The notes beneath the pieces are model-generated. The model saw nothing but the letters and a program-made list of their open reading frames with translations. It was not told where the DNA came from and did not search any database. A DNA stretch of 64,000 bases, taken from NCBI GenBank assembly GCA_016715505.1, contig JADJZY010000012.1, forward strand, positions 1 through 64,000. Direction: 5' to 3'. Shown piece by piece: positions 1-11,600 of this stretch. Numbering within the stretch: the stretch's first letter is position 1; every line of letters begins with the position of its first letter. The translations under genes and the position numbers were made by a program. The stretch is from Bacteroidota bacterium. GTDB taxonomy: Bacteria; Bacteroidota; Bacteroidia; Chitinophagales; Chitinophagaceae.

Positions 1-63
1 TAAAGCAAGCTAAAATGATCCTTGAAACTTTTTTATAGATCCTATTTCCTGGTTTGAAATAAA

Positions 64-92
64 AAAAGTGCCCTTGTTTAAGGGGCACTTTT
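64..92 (-). terminator. Rho-independent terminator of the fasciclin gene
   Basis: A 10-bp stem (AAAAGTGCCC at 64-73 pairing with GGGCACTTTT at 83-92) lies 26 bases past the stop codon of the minus-strand fasciclin gene. A/T runs on both sides could let it work in both directions. Confidence 0.75.
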
Positions 93-117
93 AATCAATA
101 AATACTCAGAAATTGAA

Positions 118-621
118 TTAAGGTATAAGAACCGTATCTATTACATGCACGATTCCGTTGGAACCATTTAAATCAGTGACCAAAACAGTTGACTTATTAC
201 CTTTGGCATCAACTAAGATTACATTTTTACCTTTTAAACTTGCAGTTAAAGTAGCCCCATTCACTGTTGTAAGTTTTGCAGTTCCTTTTCCATCTTTAAT
301 CGCTTTCAAAATACTTGCAGCATCCCATTTTCCAGCAACCACGTGGTAAGTAAGAATATTGGTTAAACTTTCTTTTGATTCAGGTTTTAATAGACTTTCG
401 ACTGTGCCCGTTGGTAATTTGCTAAAAGCGGCATTCGTGGGAGCAAACACAGTAAAAGGACCATCTCCTTTTAAAGTCTCGACCAAACCAGCTGCTTTAA
501 CAGCAACTACCAATGTAGTGTGATCTTTAGAACCAATAGCAATATCAACAACGTCTTTGTTTTGAGCAAATGCAAAGATGGATGACAACATCAGCACGAA
601 TAACAATTGTAATTTTCTCAT
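118..621 (-). CDS. Secreted fasciclin (FAS1) domain protein
   Basis: 167-residue protein with an N-terminal signal peptide (basic MRK, a hydrophobic stretch, then AFAQ, cleavage near residue 20) followed by one FAS1 domain filling the rest. Diagnostic FAS1 segments are visible: TLVVAVKAAGLVETLKG, then the H1 box GPFTVFAPTNAAFSKLP, then LTYHVVAGKW, and the H2 region near the end, NGIVHVIDTVLIP. FAS1 domains act in adhesion or in binding extracellular partners; the exact partner cannot be read from sequence. It is a stand-alone single-domain version, common in Bacteroidota. It is monocistronic, with a terminator directly behind it. Confidence 0.93.
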   Translation of the reverse strand: MRKLQLLFVLMLSSIFAFAQNKDVVDIAIGSKDHTTLVVAVKAAGLVETLKGDGPFTVFAPTNAAFSKLPTGTVESLLKPESKESLTNILTYHVVAGKWDAASILKAIKDGKGTAKLTTVNGATLTASLKGKNVILVDAKGNKSTVLVTDLNGSNGIVHVIDTVLIP

Positions 622-1244
622 TTTTTATATATTTTATTTGAAAGGCGAAACTACATGTCAAATCTGATTCAAATTTTTATCATAGCTTCTTTTTTGCATC
701 ATTTTTCCATTTACCTATCAAAATTATTACAATATGTTTATTTGCTTGTTTTTTCAATGCACTATCAATTTTATTGAGTGTTCATTTATTCAGCTTTTAT
801 ACTACCATTTGTTCTGCGAACTTATATTTACTTTGAATGTATATTCTGTTTAGTCTCGCAATACCTTTTTTTATAAATAAAGATTTCAGTTTGTAAGTAA
901 CATTTAAAAGACTTACCATCCAAAGTTTTCTTTAAAGTAGAAGTCAATATTAAAAACCTGAAGAGGTATGATGAAACATTTGTTGGCAAAATAATTTACC
1001 AATTGTCTGATTATTTGCAGGTTCTGTAAATAGGAAGGCTATACGATTATTCAAACTACAAATTTGGTCGAAACAACACGCTATTAGTTCCAATGAGTGC
1101 AAATCATGACCTCAATTTATTAGTGATAAGTGGTTAACTACCATCAATTTTTCATCTTTAGAGTCCTACCCATTTTCCCTCTTTTAAAACCAGCATAATT
1201 CAATTATATTTGAAATTCAATTTTTTCATCTTTAATTCATTGCT
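622..1244. other. Intergenic region between divergent genes
   Basis: This 623-base AT-rich spacer separates the minus-strand fasciclin gene from the plus-strand CotH gene. The only recognisable element is a TATATTTG promoter match at 1205-1212. A frame from about 934 to 1137 is open except for one stop, but it resembles no protein I know. No RNA gene was recognised. Confidence 0.5.
1205..1212 (+). promoter_or_regulatory. Bacteroidota -7 promoter element (TATATTTG)
   Basis: Exact TAnnTTTG match ending 32 bases before the CotH-protein start codon. Confidence 0.55.
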
Positions 1245-3584
1245 ATGAGGATCGGGCTGCACGCTAAGGTATTGTTCTGTTTATTTTCTTTGCTTTCGAG
1301 TGTTGGTTTTTATCAAAGCCAGGCGCAATGTTGTCAGTACAAATTGAATATGCTGGACAGTTATGGCGATGGTTGGAATGGTGGATTTTTGCAGGTGTTC
1401 GTCAACAACAATTTACTGGGCAATTTTAGTGCCTCAAACAATGGGAGTTTGGATTCCTTTCAGGTTTGTAATGGTGATACCTTGAAACTAGAATATACAG
1501 CCGGCAGTTATGAAAACGAAAATACCTATCAGTTGTATGATCCGGGATGGAATCTGATTTTTAAAGATGGCCCGGATCCTCAAACGGGGATTGTTTTCGA
1601 TACCATTGGAAATTGTGCGTTTAACCTGCTCGCCGGCAATAATCCATGTACCGCCATTCCTATTGATACCTCTCAGTGTTTATGGTCCGACAATACAACT
1701 TATTCAGGTTCGGGGATCATCCCAAATTGTGCAAATTATCAGGGTGGGGATGTTTGGTTTGAAGCCATCGTGCCTCCATCCGGAAACATGATTTTTGCGA
1801 CGGATAGTGGAACCATCAATGATACCGGACTGGCTGTTTGGGGTGACAGCCTTTGTACCAATATGCAATTGCTGGGATGCGATGACGATTCCGGGAATGG
1901 TCTATTTTCTTCTTTAACACTCTATGGCTTGAATCCGGGCAAAAAGGTTTTTATTCAGGTATATGGTTATGGAACCAGTATCGGTACATTTCGTTTATGT
2001 GTGAATGATTTAGGGGTCATTAAAATTGATAGTACAGAACTGCCTTTGGTATTTATTCAAACACAAGGACAACCCATTGGGCAAAATACCAAGGTGAATG
2101 CCCTGATGGATATTAAGTTTAACGGCATCGGAAATATGACTTATTACAATGGTCCTTCCAATGTGTATAGCGGAAATATTGGGATTGAAATCAGAGGTGC
2201 CTCGTCTTCGGGCTATCCGCAAAAACCCTTTAATATCGAAACACGCACTGCAAGTGGCCAAAACAACAATGTTTCTTTATTAGGCATGCCCCAGGAAAAT
2301 GACTGGGTATTGTTGTCGAATTTCAACGACCGCTCATTGATACGTAATACCCTGGCCTTTAAATTATTTGCAGATATGGGCAATGTGAGTTGCCGAGCGA
2401 GTTTGTGTGAAGTATTGATTGATAGCAGTTACAATGGTATTTATGTGCTGGCCGAAAAAATAAAACCGGATAGTGCCCGGGTGGATATCGCAGATTTATT
2501 GCCGGTTGATACTTTGGGAGATCAACTCACAGGCGGTTATATCTTGCAACAAAATCTTTGGGATAATTCCAATAGTTTTCAATCAAATTATTCACCCATC
2601 GATCATCCAACATATGATGTTCATTTTGTGTATCAATATCCATCTCCCAACATCATTCATCCCAAACAAAAAACATATATCGCTTCTTTCATCGATAGTT
2701 TGGAAGATGCTTTGTACAGTACAAATTTTACAGATTCCAACTTGGGTTATCGGGCCTATTTAGATACCAAGTCATTCATCGATTATTTTATCGTCAACGA
2801 ATTGTCGCGCAACAATGATGGGTTTAAGAAGAGTGTGTTTTTTCATAAAGACAAAAATTCCAAAGGAGGGAAGTTAAAGGCAGGACCGGTTTGGGATTTC
2901 GATTGGGCATGGAAAACGATGGCCACTTGTTCTTTATTTGATCAATTCGATGGATCGGGTTGGGCGCATCGTATCAACGACTGTCCGACAGATAATTATT
3001 CTTGCGGTTATTATATCCGACTGATGCAAGATAGTAATTATAACAATGAATTACGTTGTGCCTATGAAAATTATCGAACCAGTATACTAGATACCACGAC
3101 CATTTTTAATTATATCGACAGTGTTGGGAATCTGGTACAAAATGCACAGGCACGTCATTTTAAGCGATGGGCCTTGTTGGGGGTTAGCGGGCCTGCTCCT
3201 GAAGTAGGAGCCATTGCCACCACATATGCTGCCGAACTCGATACACTGAAGAATTGGATCAAAGTGAGATTACAATGGCTCGATGCCAATATTCCCGGAA
3301 AATGTATCAAAGTGCCAAGCAATGTTGCGTATCAGGATCAGTTGATACCTTTAAAATATTATCCAAACCCTTCAACAGGAACCATCTATTTTGAAGGTGA
3401 TTTGCCCGGAACCGGTGATTATGTTTTGAACATTTATAGCATGACCAGTCAGCGAATTGCTCAAAAACAACTCAGGGGAGGGCGGCAAAAATTTAGTTAT
3501 ACTTCCCAGCAAAAAGGGCTTTACTATTTTACCATTACAAAGGGCTTAGAAACGATACAATACGGAAAGATGACAATCCATTAA
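1245..3584 (+). CDS. Secreted CotH-kinase family protein with T9SS type A sorting tail
   Basis: 779 residues. A signal peptide ends around residue 28 (SQAQ). Residues about 29-125 form a small Cys-containing domain with DSYGDGWNGG; about 130-255 form a second Cys-rich beta domain (NPCTAIPIDT, DVWFEAIVPP). Residues about 270-660 match the CotH family: IGIEIRGASSSGYPQKPF, NFNDRSLIRNTLA, YNGIYVLAEKIK, NELSRNNDGFKKSVFF and GPVWDFDWAW. The last ~75 residues (from LKYYPNPSTG) are a type A T9SS sorting domain, so the protein should be exported and surface-attached. CotH proteins are atypical protein kinases in spore-formers and some Gram-negatives; the substrate here is unknown. CotH often travels with VTC and DUF4956 genes, which in this window lie about 17 kb away. 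Confidence 0.9.
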   Translation: MRIGLHAKVLFCLFSLLSSVGFYQSQAQCCQYKLNMLDSYGDGWNGGFLQVFVNNNLLGNFSASNNGSLDSFQVCNGDTLKLEYTAGSYENENTYQLYDPGWNLIFKDGPDPQTGIVFDTIGNCAFNLLAGNNPCTAIPIDTSQCLWSDNTTYSGSGIIPNCANYQGGDVWFEAIVPPSGNMIFATDSGTINDTGLAVWGDSLCTNMQLLGCDDDSGNGLFSSLTLYGLNPGKKVFIQVYGYGTSIGTFRLCVNDLGVIKIDSTELPLVFIQTQGQPIGQNTKVNALMDIKFNGIGNMTYYNGPSNVYSGNIGIEIRGASSSGYPQKPFNIETRTASGQNNNVSLLGMPQENDWVLLSNFNDRSLIRNTLAFKLFADMGNVSCRASLCEVLIDSSYNGIYVLAEKIKPDSARVDIADLLPVDTLGDQLTGGYILQQNLWDNSNSFQSNYSPIDHPTYDVHFVYQYPSPNIIHPKQKTYIASFIDSLEDALYSTNFTDSNLGYRAYLDTKSFIDYFIVNELSRNNDGFKKSVFFHKDKNSKGGKLKAGPVWDFDWAWKTMATCSLFDQFDGSGWAHRINDCPTDNYSCGYYIRLMQDSNYNNELRCAYENYRTSILDTTTIFNYIDSVGNLVQNAQARHFKRWALLGVSGPAPEVGAIATTYAAELDTLKNWIKVRLQWLDANIPGKCIKVPSNVAYQDQLIPLKYYPNPSTGTIYFEGDLPGTGDYVLNIYSMTSQRIAQKQLRGGRQKFSYTSQQKGLYYFTITKGLETIQYGKMTIH

Positions 3585-3632
3585 TCATTCCAATGATGAT
3601 GTAACTGGTATGAATGAATCACTTTCAAATAT

Positions 3633-4268
3633 TTAAAACAACCCATTCACTTCTGCATTCACCATGTCAATCACTTTGGCGAGGTCGTCTTTATTATCAG
3701 CGTAGTTTATTTTGTCGATATCAATGACCAATAAACGGCCATCCTCATATTTATCGAGCCAGTTATTATAATATTCGTTCAAACGTTTGAGGTAATCGAG
3801 TCGAATGTTCTCTTCATACTCACGTCCTCTTTTCTGAATTTGTCCGACCAGGGTAGGCACACTGGCTTTTAAATAAATCAATAAATCCGGAGGGTTCACC
3901 ATACTCTTGAGGGTCTCGAAAAAGTTTTTATAATTTTCAAAATCCCTTTTCGACATCAATTGCATCTCATGTAAGTTAGGCGCAAAAATGTATGCATCTT
4001 CGTAAATGGTTCTGTCCTGAATAACGACTTGATTTCCTCGTTGTATTTCAACCAATTGTTTTAATCGGCTGTTTAAAAAGTATATCTGCAAATTAAAACT
4101 CCAGCGATGCATGTCGTTGTAGAAGTCGTTCAGATAAGGATTGTTTTCGACATCTTCATAATGTGGAGACCAGTTAAAATGTTTGGCCAGAATTTTTGTC
4201 AAAGTGGTTTTACCTGCACCGATATTACCTGCAATTGCGATGTGCTTGATCGTTTGTTTTTTGGCCAT
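3633..4268 (-). CDS. Deoxynucleoside kinase (dNK family)
   Basis: 211 residues, typical for bacterial dNKs. The P-loop GNIGAGKTTL is at residues 14-23, the DRT motif (VVIQDRTIYEDAY) is mid-protein, and an Arg-rich lid lies around KRGREYEENIRLDYLKRL. It phosphorylates deoxynucleosides (dA/dG or dC type; specificity not readable) in the cytoplasmic salvage pathway. It follows trpS on the same strand with a 73-base gap, so the two could be cotranscribed. Confidence 0.92.
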   Translation of the reverse strand: MAKKQTIKHIAIAGNIGAGKTTLTKILAKHFNWSPHYEDVENNPYLNDFYNDMHRWSFNLQIYFLNSRLKQLVEIQRGNQVVIQDRTIYEDAYIFAPNLHEMQLMSKRDFENYKNFFETLKSMVNPPDLLIYLKASVPTLVGQIQKRGREYEENIRLDYLKRLNEYYNNWLDKYEDGRLLVIDIDKINYADNKDDLAKVIDMVNAEVNGLF

Positions 4269-4341
4269 GGAATGAATGGAGCTTAAAATGAAATGTTCAG
4301 AATCGGCTAAAGTAAAAGTTAATCCCTGATTTTTTTGAACC

Positions 4342-5343
4342 TTAACAATAAAAATTTATACCCATCGCTTTTCGTGCCTCTTCCAGGGTTTTGGATGCAC
4401 TATCGCGGGCTTTATCTTTTCCGCTTTTCATTATTTTGCGCAAGGTGTCTTCATCTTTTTGTAATTCAATGGCTTTTTCGCGAATGGGGCGTATAAAATC
4501 AACCATATCTTCGGCAAGTTGTTTTTTCATATCGCCGTATCGAATCTGGCACTGTGCATAGTCTAATTGGTATTTACGAATGACCTCTTCACCCGAAACC
4601 AATTTCATCAAATCAAAGAGGTTTTGGATATAATCCGGCATCGGGGTATTTTCTTCGCTTGGCCCTTGATCGGTTTTGGCCTTCATTACTTTTTTCCGAA
4701 TAACTTCGTCCGTATCTGCCAAATAGAGGGTTGCATTTTCATTTTCACTTTTACTCATTTTTCCTTGTCCGTCCAGACTTGGAATTTTCACCAGAGCTTC
4801 GCCAAAATTAAATGGATGAGGTTCGGGAAAAAGTTCACCATAACGATGGTTAAATCGTTGGGCAAAGTTGCGAGCCATTTCAAGATGTTGTTCCTGGTCC
4901 TTACCAACCGGCACAAAGGAGGCTTTGTGGATGAGAATATCCGCCGACATCAATGTTGGATAGGTTAACAGTCCGGCGTTCACATTATCAGGTTGATTGC
5001 GTGCTTTTTCCTTAAATGAAGCTGTTTTTTCAAGTTCACCTTTATAGGCCAACATATTCAACATCAGATATAATTCCGGAATTTCCGGAATATCACTTTG
5101 TACATAAAGTGCAACTTTTTCAGGATCTAAGCCACTGGCAATATTCTCGGCTAAAACCCTGTAGACATTTGGTTTTAATAACAAGGGATCAGGGTGGGTG
5201 GTCAGAGAGTGATAATCGGCCACAAAAAAGTAGCAGGGATATTCTTCCTGCATCCGGACATAATTGCGAATTGCACCAAAATAATTACCGAGGTGTAAAA
5301 AACCGGTTGATCGGATACCACTAACTACAATTTCTTTCTTCAT
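4342..5343 (-). CDS. trpS: Tryptophan--tRNA ligase
   Basis: 333 residues, full length for bacterial TrpRS. The class I signature appears as TGFLHLGNYFGAI (residues about 13-25, HLGN in place of HIGH), and the KMSKS loop as GQGKMSKSENENATLYL near residue 198. It charges tRNA-Trp in the cytoplasm. The nearest -7 match on this strand (TACTTTTG, 5450-5457) lies 106 bases upstream. Confidence 0.97.
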   Translation of the reverse strand: MKKEIVVSGIRSTGFLHLGNYFGAIRNYVRMQEEYPCYFFVADYHSLTTHPDPLLLKPNVYRVLAENIASGLDPEKVALYVQSDIPEIPELYLMLNMLAYKGELEKTASFKEKARNQPDNVNAGLLTYPTLMSADILIHKASFVPVGKDQEQHLEMARNFAQRFNHRYGELFPEPHPFNFGEALVKIPSLDGQGKMSKSENENATLYLADTDEVIRKKVMKAKTDQGPSEENTPMPDYIQNLFDLMKLVSGEEVIRKYQLDYAQCQIRYGDMKKQLAEDMVDFIRPIREKAIELQKDEDTLRKIMKSGKDKARDSASKTLEEARKAMGINFYC

Positions 5344-5449
5344 AACTCATTGCATATTTAAAAAATGACATCGCCCTTTGATAAATCAGATCATAACACC
5401 TTAAGCGTTCATTCAACAGGAAAGCAGGGGGGCATGTTCAAAAGGCCGA

Positions 5450-5457
5450 CAAAAGTA
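5450..5457 (-). promoter_or_regulatory. trpS: Possible -7 element for trpS (TACTTTTG)
   Basis: Exact TAnnTTTG match on the minus strand 106 bases before trpS. The distance is longer than for other sites here, so support is weaker. Confidence 0.3.
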
Positions 5458-5620
5458 AATACTTCGCACAGAATTTGGTCAAAAATGCAAAAAACTGCCG
5501 GAATTGTCATTTCAGCGTCAAAAAATAATGTTCCAACAACATAAATTCCAGACTTTGGCACCATAATTGGTAACTTTACACTACCAGCCTGTGGAATAGC
5601 CTTGAAAGATTGCAAAGTCG

Positions 5621-8600
5621 ATGAAAAAACTAAACTACAACATTCCATTTCAGGCTAAATGGGTGGGATTTTCCCTAATTTTAACCTGTTTGGCCTTACT
5701 TGTTCACGGACAGGTAAACGTGATAAATACCAATAACGCATCCTCCCTCGCCCAAAAATTAAGTGGTCCGGGGGTGACGGTTTCTAATGCGACCATCCAA
5801 TGTGAAAATCAACAAAGTGGAATTTTTACCGCTGTTACCTCAAATTTGGGTTTGGATAGTGGAATAGTTCTCACCACAGGTCGTGCAGGAACTACTTTGC
5901 CTTTTTACGGGGTAAATGGAAATGAATATAATCTGGCCAATTTTAACCACGGTAATGGCGGGGATCCTGATTTGACAACTTTGGCGGGAACTACCACCCA
6001 CGACCGTTGTATTCTGGAATTTGATTTTAAAGCCAATGGAGATACCGTTTATTTTCAATACTTATTCGGGTCCGAAGAATATCCGGCATACAATTGTGCG
6101 AATTACAATGATGTGTTCGGATTTTTTATTTCAGGTCCGGGATATGCAGCCCCTTTAAATTTGGCCCTCGTACCCGGAACCAATATTCCGGTATCGATCA
6201 ATAGTATCAATAATGGAGTTATTTCTGCCGGAGGAAATATAGCCAACTGTACTTCAATGGGGCCGGGTTCACCGTTTACGTCCATGTACAATACGAATGT
6301 GAATGGTACCACCACAACTTATAGTGGATTTACGGATTTGCTCACTTCAAAAGCTTCCATCTTACCTTGTAGTACTTATCATTTAAAATTGGCTATTGCT
6401 GATGGATTTGATAATATCATCGATTCAGGAGTATTTCTCAAAGCGGGTAGTTTAACTTCCAATACGTTTGAATTGGAAACTTTGACGGACTCTGTGTTAA
6501 ACAACCAACCTTATGTGTATGAAGGATGTGACTCAGCCATTATAAAAATTAAAAGAAAATTTGTACAAAATAGCAGTGTATATGCGGATACTGTAAATAT
6601 GGTTATCACCGGAACCGCTACCAATGGGGTTGATTATCCCCCTGTGCAAACCACTTTTGTTTTTACGGCCAACCCGAACGATACAATCAAGACGATTTAT
6701 ATAGAAGCATTCAATGATTTAATCACTGAAGGGACTGAAATCGTGAAACTTGCCATATTTGATAATTGTAGTACTCCGGTGGATAGCTTATCTTTTTAGT
6801 AAAAGATCCCCCCAAGATTCAATTATATAATAACGATACTTCGATTTGTCTGGGAAAAAGCGTTCAAGGAAATTTAGTCGCTGATCCCGGATTTACCTTT
6901 TCATGGACGCCCACCACTGGTGTGAGCAATCCAACAAGTATGAATCCTACTTTTACCCCGACAGTGACAACAACGTATAAAGTCACCGCTCAGTATGGTA
7001 ATTGTGATCCGATTAAAGATTCTTTTAAGATTACCATTTTACCATTGCCGGTACAAAATATTTCGGTGACCAATCCCTTGTGTGCCGGCCAAACAAACGG
7101 CTCATTATATATCACCAGTTCATCAACACCTTCCCCGCTCAGTTTTATGTTGCAACCCGGAAATGTGGGAGCGAGCGGATCGCCGGCAACTTTTTCTAAC
7201 TTAGGCATTGGTGTTTATACCGTTACTGTTACCAATGGAAATAGCTGTTCCAAAACCAATACGGCTACATTGGTGATGCCTTCAACCATGAGTTGGACAC
7301 AAACAACTGCAACAAGTATTCCTTGTAATTCGGGAAATATTGGACAAATTACTTCTAGTGCAAGTGGGGGTACAGGTGTGAAAACCTATTCGATATTTCC
7401 GGGAAATACCAGTAATACCAGTGGCACTTTTAATAATTTAGCGGCAGGTACTTATACCATCACAGTGGCAGATGCCAACAATTGTAGTTTGACCACAACC
7501 ATTTCGGTAACACAAAATCAGGGATTAAGTTGGGTTTCTGTGAATTCAAGTAATGTATTTTGTTTTGGCTTTACGGATGGCAGTATTACCGTACAAGCAA
7601 CAGGGACATCATCAAATATCACCTATGCGCTTGCGCCGGGAGGCACCATCAATACAACAGGTGTGTTTAATAATTTGGGGACCAATACTTACACGGTAAC
7701 GGCTTCAGATCCTGGAGGTTGTACTTTGAGTACTCTGGTTGTTGTGACATCTCCTCCGGGTGGGTTGGTATTTAATTCAGCAACCGCGACGAATTTAAAT
7801 TGTGCCAATCAACCCATCGGAACAATTTCGGTAACAGCCAGTGGAGGAACAGCACCATTAACGTATTTACGACAACCCGGTAACGTTTCAAATTCAAGCG
7901 GAAATTTTACCGCATTAACTTTTGGGACTTACACCATTTCGGTTACAGATGCCAATGGATGTTCGCTTTCAACAACAGTCGTAGTCACATCACCACCTGC
8001 AATCACTTATACCATCACGGTAACACCGCCAACTTGTGTGCCGGGTAACAATGGGGTTGTGGTGATCAATGCCAGTGGTGGGGTGCCGGGTTATACTTAC
8101 AGTTTAGGTGGGCCTTATCAAAGCTCCAATACTTATACCAATGTTACTTACGGACCTCAAACCGTTTATATCAAGGATGCCAATGGATGTACCAAGTCAT
8201 ATGCTATTAATCCGCCGAATCCTTCTCCAATCACGATTACCAATTCAACCCTTCAATTAACTTGTACAGATTCGATCACCGATATTGTTGTTACAGCCAA
8301 TAATGGCGTACCTCCGTATCAGTATACTTTATTGCCTCAAAACATTACCAATGCAACAGGTACCTTTTATAATTTTGGACAGGGTACTTATACCGTAAAT
8401 GTGTTGGATGCTGTCGGATGTAGTAAGTCTATCATCGTTAGTTTAGTTCCACCGCAATTGACCTGGCAACAATTTTTAGTATCTAATATTCCATGTACAG
8501 GAATTGGGAGCGGAAGTCTGGCTTGTGCCATTCAAGGTGGTACGCAACCCATCAGTTTTAATTTAATGCCTCCCAATATTACCAACTCAACGGGAACCTT

Positions 8601-11600
8601 TACCAATCTGAGTGTGAATCAGTATACTGTATTGGCCACAGATGCAACAGGTTGTACCGTGCAATCGGTTTTTAATATTGTCGTTTCGCCGCCATTTAGT
8701 TTTCCAACGCCGAATGTAACCAATGTGAATTGTTACAGTTTTAATAGTGGAATCATTCAGGTGATTCCAAGCGGGGGAGTCAATCCTTTTAGTTATATCA
8801 TTCAACCAACTGCGGTGACAAATACAAATGGAGTCTTCACCGGATTGGCAGCGGGTACCTACACGATTTCAGCAACAGATGGCTCAGGGTGTTCTAATTC
8901 TGTGAGTGCAACAGTGACACAAAATCCATTGATTACCATTGCCATTAATACCATACCTCCGAATTGTTCTCCGGGCGGAAATGGAAGTATAACCGTCAAC
9001 CCATCAGGAGGGGCGGGGACATTTACTTACAAACTCAATACCGGTTCATATCAAAACGGAAATGTATTTGGATCCTTAAATAATGGGACTTACACCATCA
9101 CCGTAAAGGATGGGGTGAATTGTACCAAGTCAACAATTGTCCAATTACAAAATCCAAGTTATCCAACGATCACAGCATTGAATCCTTCTCTGATTGTTTG
9201 TAATGGAGGTACATCCACATTAACGACCGTGGTGAGTGGTGCCACGAATCCGGTGAGTTATTCTATTTCACCCAATCCGCAGACCAATAATACAGGAATT
9301 TTTAGCGGGTTAACGGCCAATACATATACGGTGCTTGTTTCCGATGGGAATAATTGTACCACTAGTTCAACGATTACCATATCACAATCCCCGGCAATGA
9401 GTTGGTTGAATACAACCATGACGCCAATTACTTGTAATGGACAAGGAAATGGTCAAATAGCAGTTACTGCAAGCGGAGGTAATGGTGCGTATACATATAC
9501 GAGAACACCGGGCAACATCAGCAATTCAACTGGGGTGTTCACCGGCTTAAGTAATATCACCTATGTCATCAGTGCAACGGATGCAAATGGTTGTACACTT
9601 ACTACAGCGATTGCGATCACCCAACCGAATTTTTTAAGTTGGACCGGTCAGTACAACACGAATATCCTTTGTCATGGGCAAAGCACGGGAGCCATTCAGA
9701 ACGCACTCAATGGAGGAACACCACCCTATAATTATACCTTGAATCCGGGCGCTGTAACCAATAATAACGGGCAATTTAATAACCTGAGTGCTGGCAATTA
9801 TACCTTAACAGGAACAGATGCCAACGGATGCAGTATAGTAACAACAGTTAATTTAAGTCAGCCGGCATTATTACAAATTGCCAATCTGAGTAATACCATT
9901 CCCAGTTGTGTTCCCGGTAACGATGGAACCATCAGTGTAACTGTTAGTGGTGGATTGCCTGCTTATCAATACAGTTTAAATAATGGAGCCAATCAGGTTT
10001 CTTCTACTTTTCAAAATATTGGCGTTTCTGTTTACACCGTAACAGTTACAGATTTTAATGGATGTCAGGCAAGTTCAACAATCAATGTCATCAATCCCGG
10101 TGTTCCAAGTTTCAGCTCATTTAATGCTCAAAATTTGTCTTGTTACAATATACCAACCGGATCGGTGAATGCCATTGCTTCGGGGGGGACAGGACAGTTA
10201 ACGTATGCCATACAACCTTTGGGGTTGACGAATTTAAATGGAAATTTTTCGGCATTGGCTGCGAACAATTATACCGTTTCTGTAACAGATGGAAATGGTT
10301 GTTCCGCAACTTCCAATGTGATTATTTCCCAACCGCCCCAACTATTATGGGATAGTGTTGATAACCGCGATGTATCTTGTTATAACGGAAGTAATGGATT
10401 GGTCACCTCATCAGCATCAGGCGGTACAGGTACCCTTTCATATAATTTGGCTCCTGTGGGGATTCAAAATTTATCCGGTGCATTTTTTGGTTTAGGCACT
10501 GGAAACTATACCTTGTCGGTTACTGACTCAAATGGCTGTTCGATACAATCTGCATTTGCAATCAATCAGTTCCCACAAATATTATGGAGTAGTCCTCAAA
10601 TACAAACGGTGAGTTGTAACGGCGGTTCAAATGGCGGCTTCACAATTACAGCATCCGGCGGAGCAGGGAGTTTTGATTATCAACTTTTACCTACCGGTCC
10701 GAACAACACCAATGGTCAATTCAGTAATTTAAGTGCTGGTACCTACACCATTCTGACGACTGATGCGAATAACTGTACGGCAACAATCAGTGTAACTGTT
10801 ACGCAACCCAATCCGGTATCCGTCAGTAATGTGGTGCCGACTTTTGCAACTTGTAATCCCGGTTGCGATGGTAGCGCCAATATTTCGGGAACAGGCGGTA
10901 CCGCACCTTATCAGTTTTCAATCAATGGAGGTACGTTTCAAACATCCGCAGCTTTCTCCAATTTGTGTTCGGGTGGATATACGGTAACCATCAAAGATGC
11001 GAATAATTGTACAGCAACATCCTTATTCACCATCACAACGGCCAATGGACCTTCAGCTATTCAAGTGAATCCACTGCCTGCAACTTGTTACGGGCTTTCC
11101 AATGGCTCCATGACGGTGGTCATTACCGGTGCGAACGGTACAGTCAATTATCTGCTACAACCTGGTGCAGTTTCCAATACCAATGGGGCCTTTGTTGGCT
11201 TAAGTGCCGGAGCTTATACTGTTTTAGCCACCGATGCCAGTGGGTGTACGATTTCATCGATTGCCAGTATCAATCAACCTGCTCCCTTCTTGATTGATTC
11301 ATTTTCACTCAACCATATCACCTGTTTCGGCGGAACGAATGGATCCTTCTCCACATTTGTAAGCGGAGGTTCCTCTGGTTTTACCTACAGCATGATCCCT
11401 TCAGGAACAACGAATAACAATGGTAATTTTTCTGCCTTATCTGCAGGCACATATACTGTTCAGGTGAGTGATGCAAATGGATGTACAAGCGTTTCTTCTG
11501 CAACGCTCAATCAACCCCTTCCTGTAAATTTGTCTTTGGATAGTTCCAGCCAGATTGCTTGCTTTAATGGAAATAATGGGGCTATTTATTTATCAGCTAC

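Noticed and set aside
934..1137. Degraded gene upstream of the CotH gene
   Set aside because: The frame has an internal stop, no start and no recognisable motif; an open stretch of this size is expected by chance.
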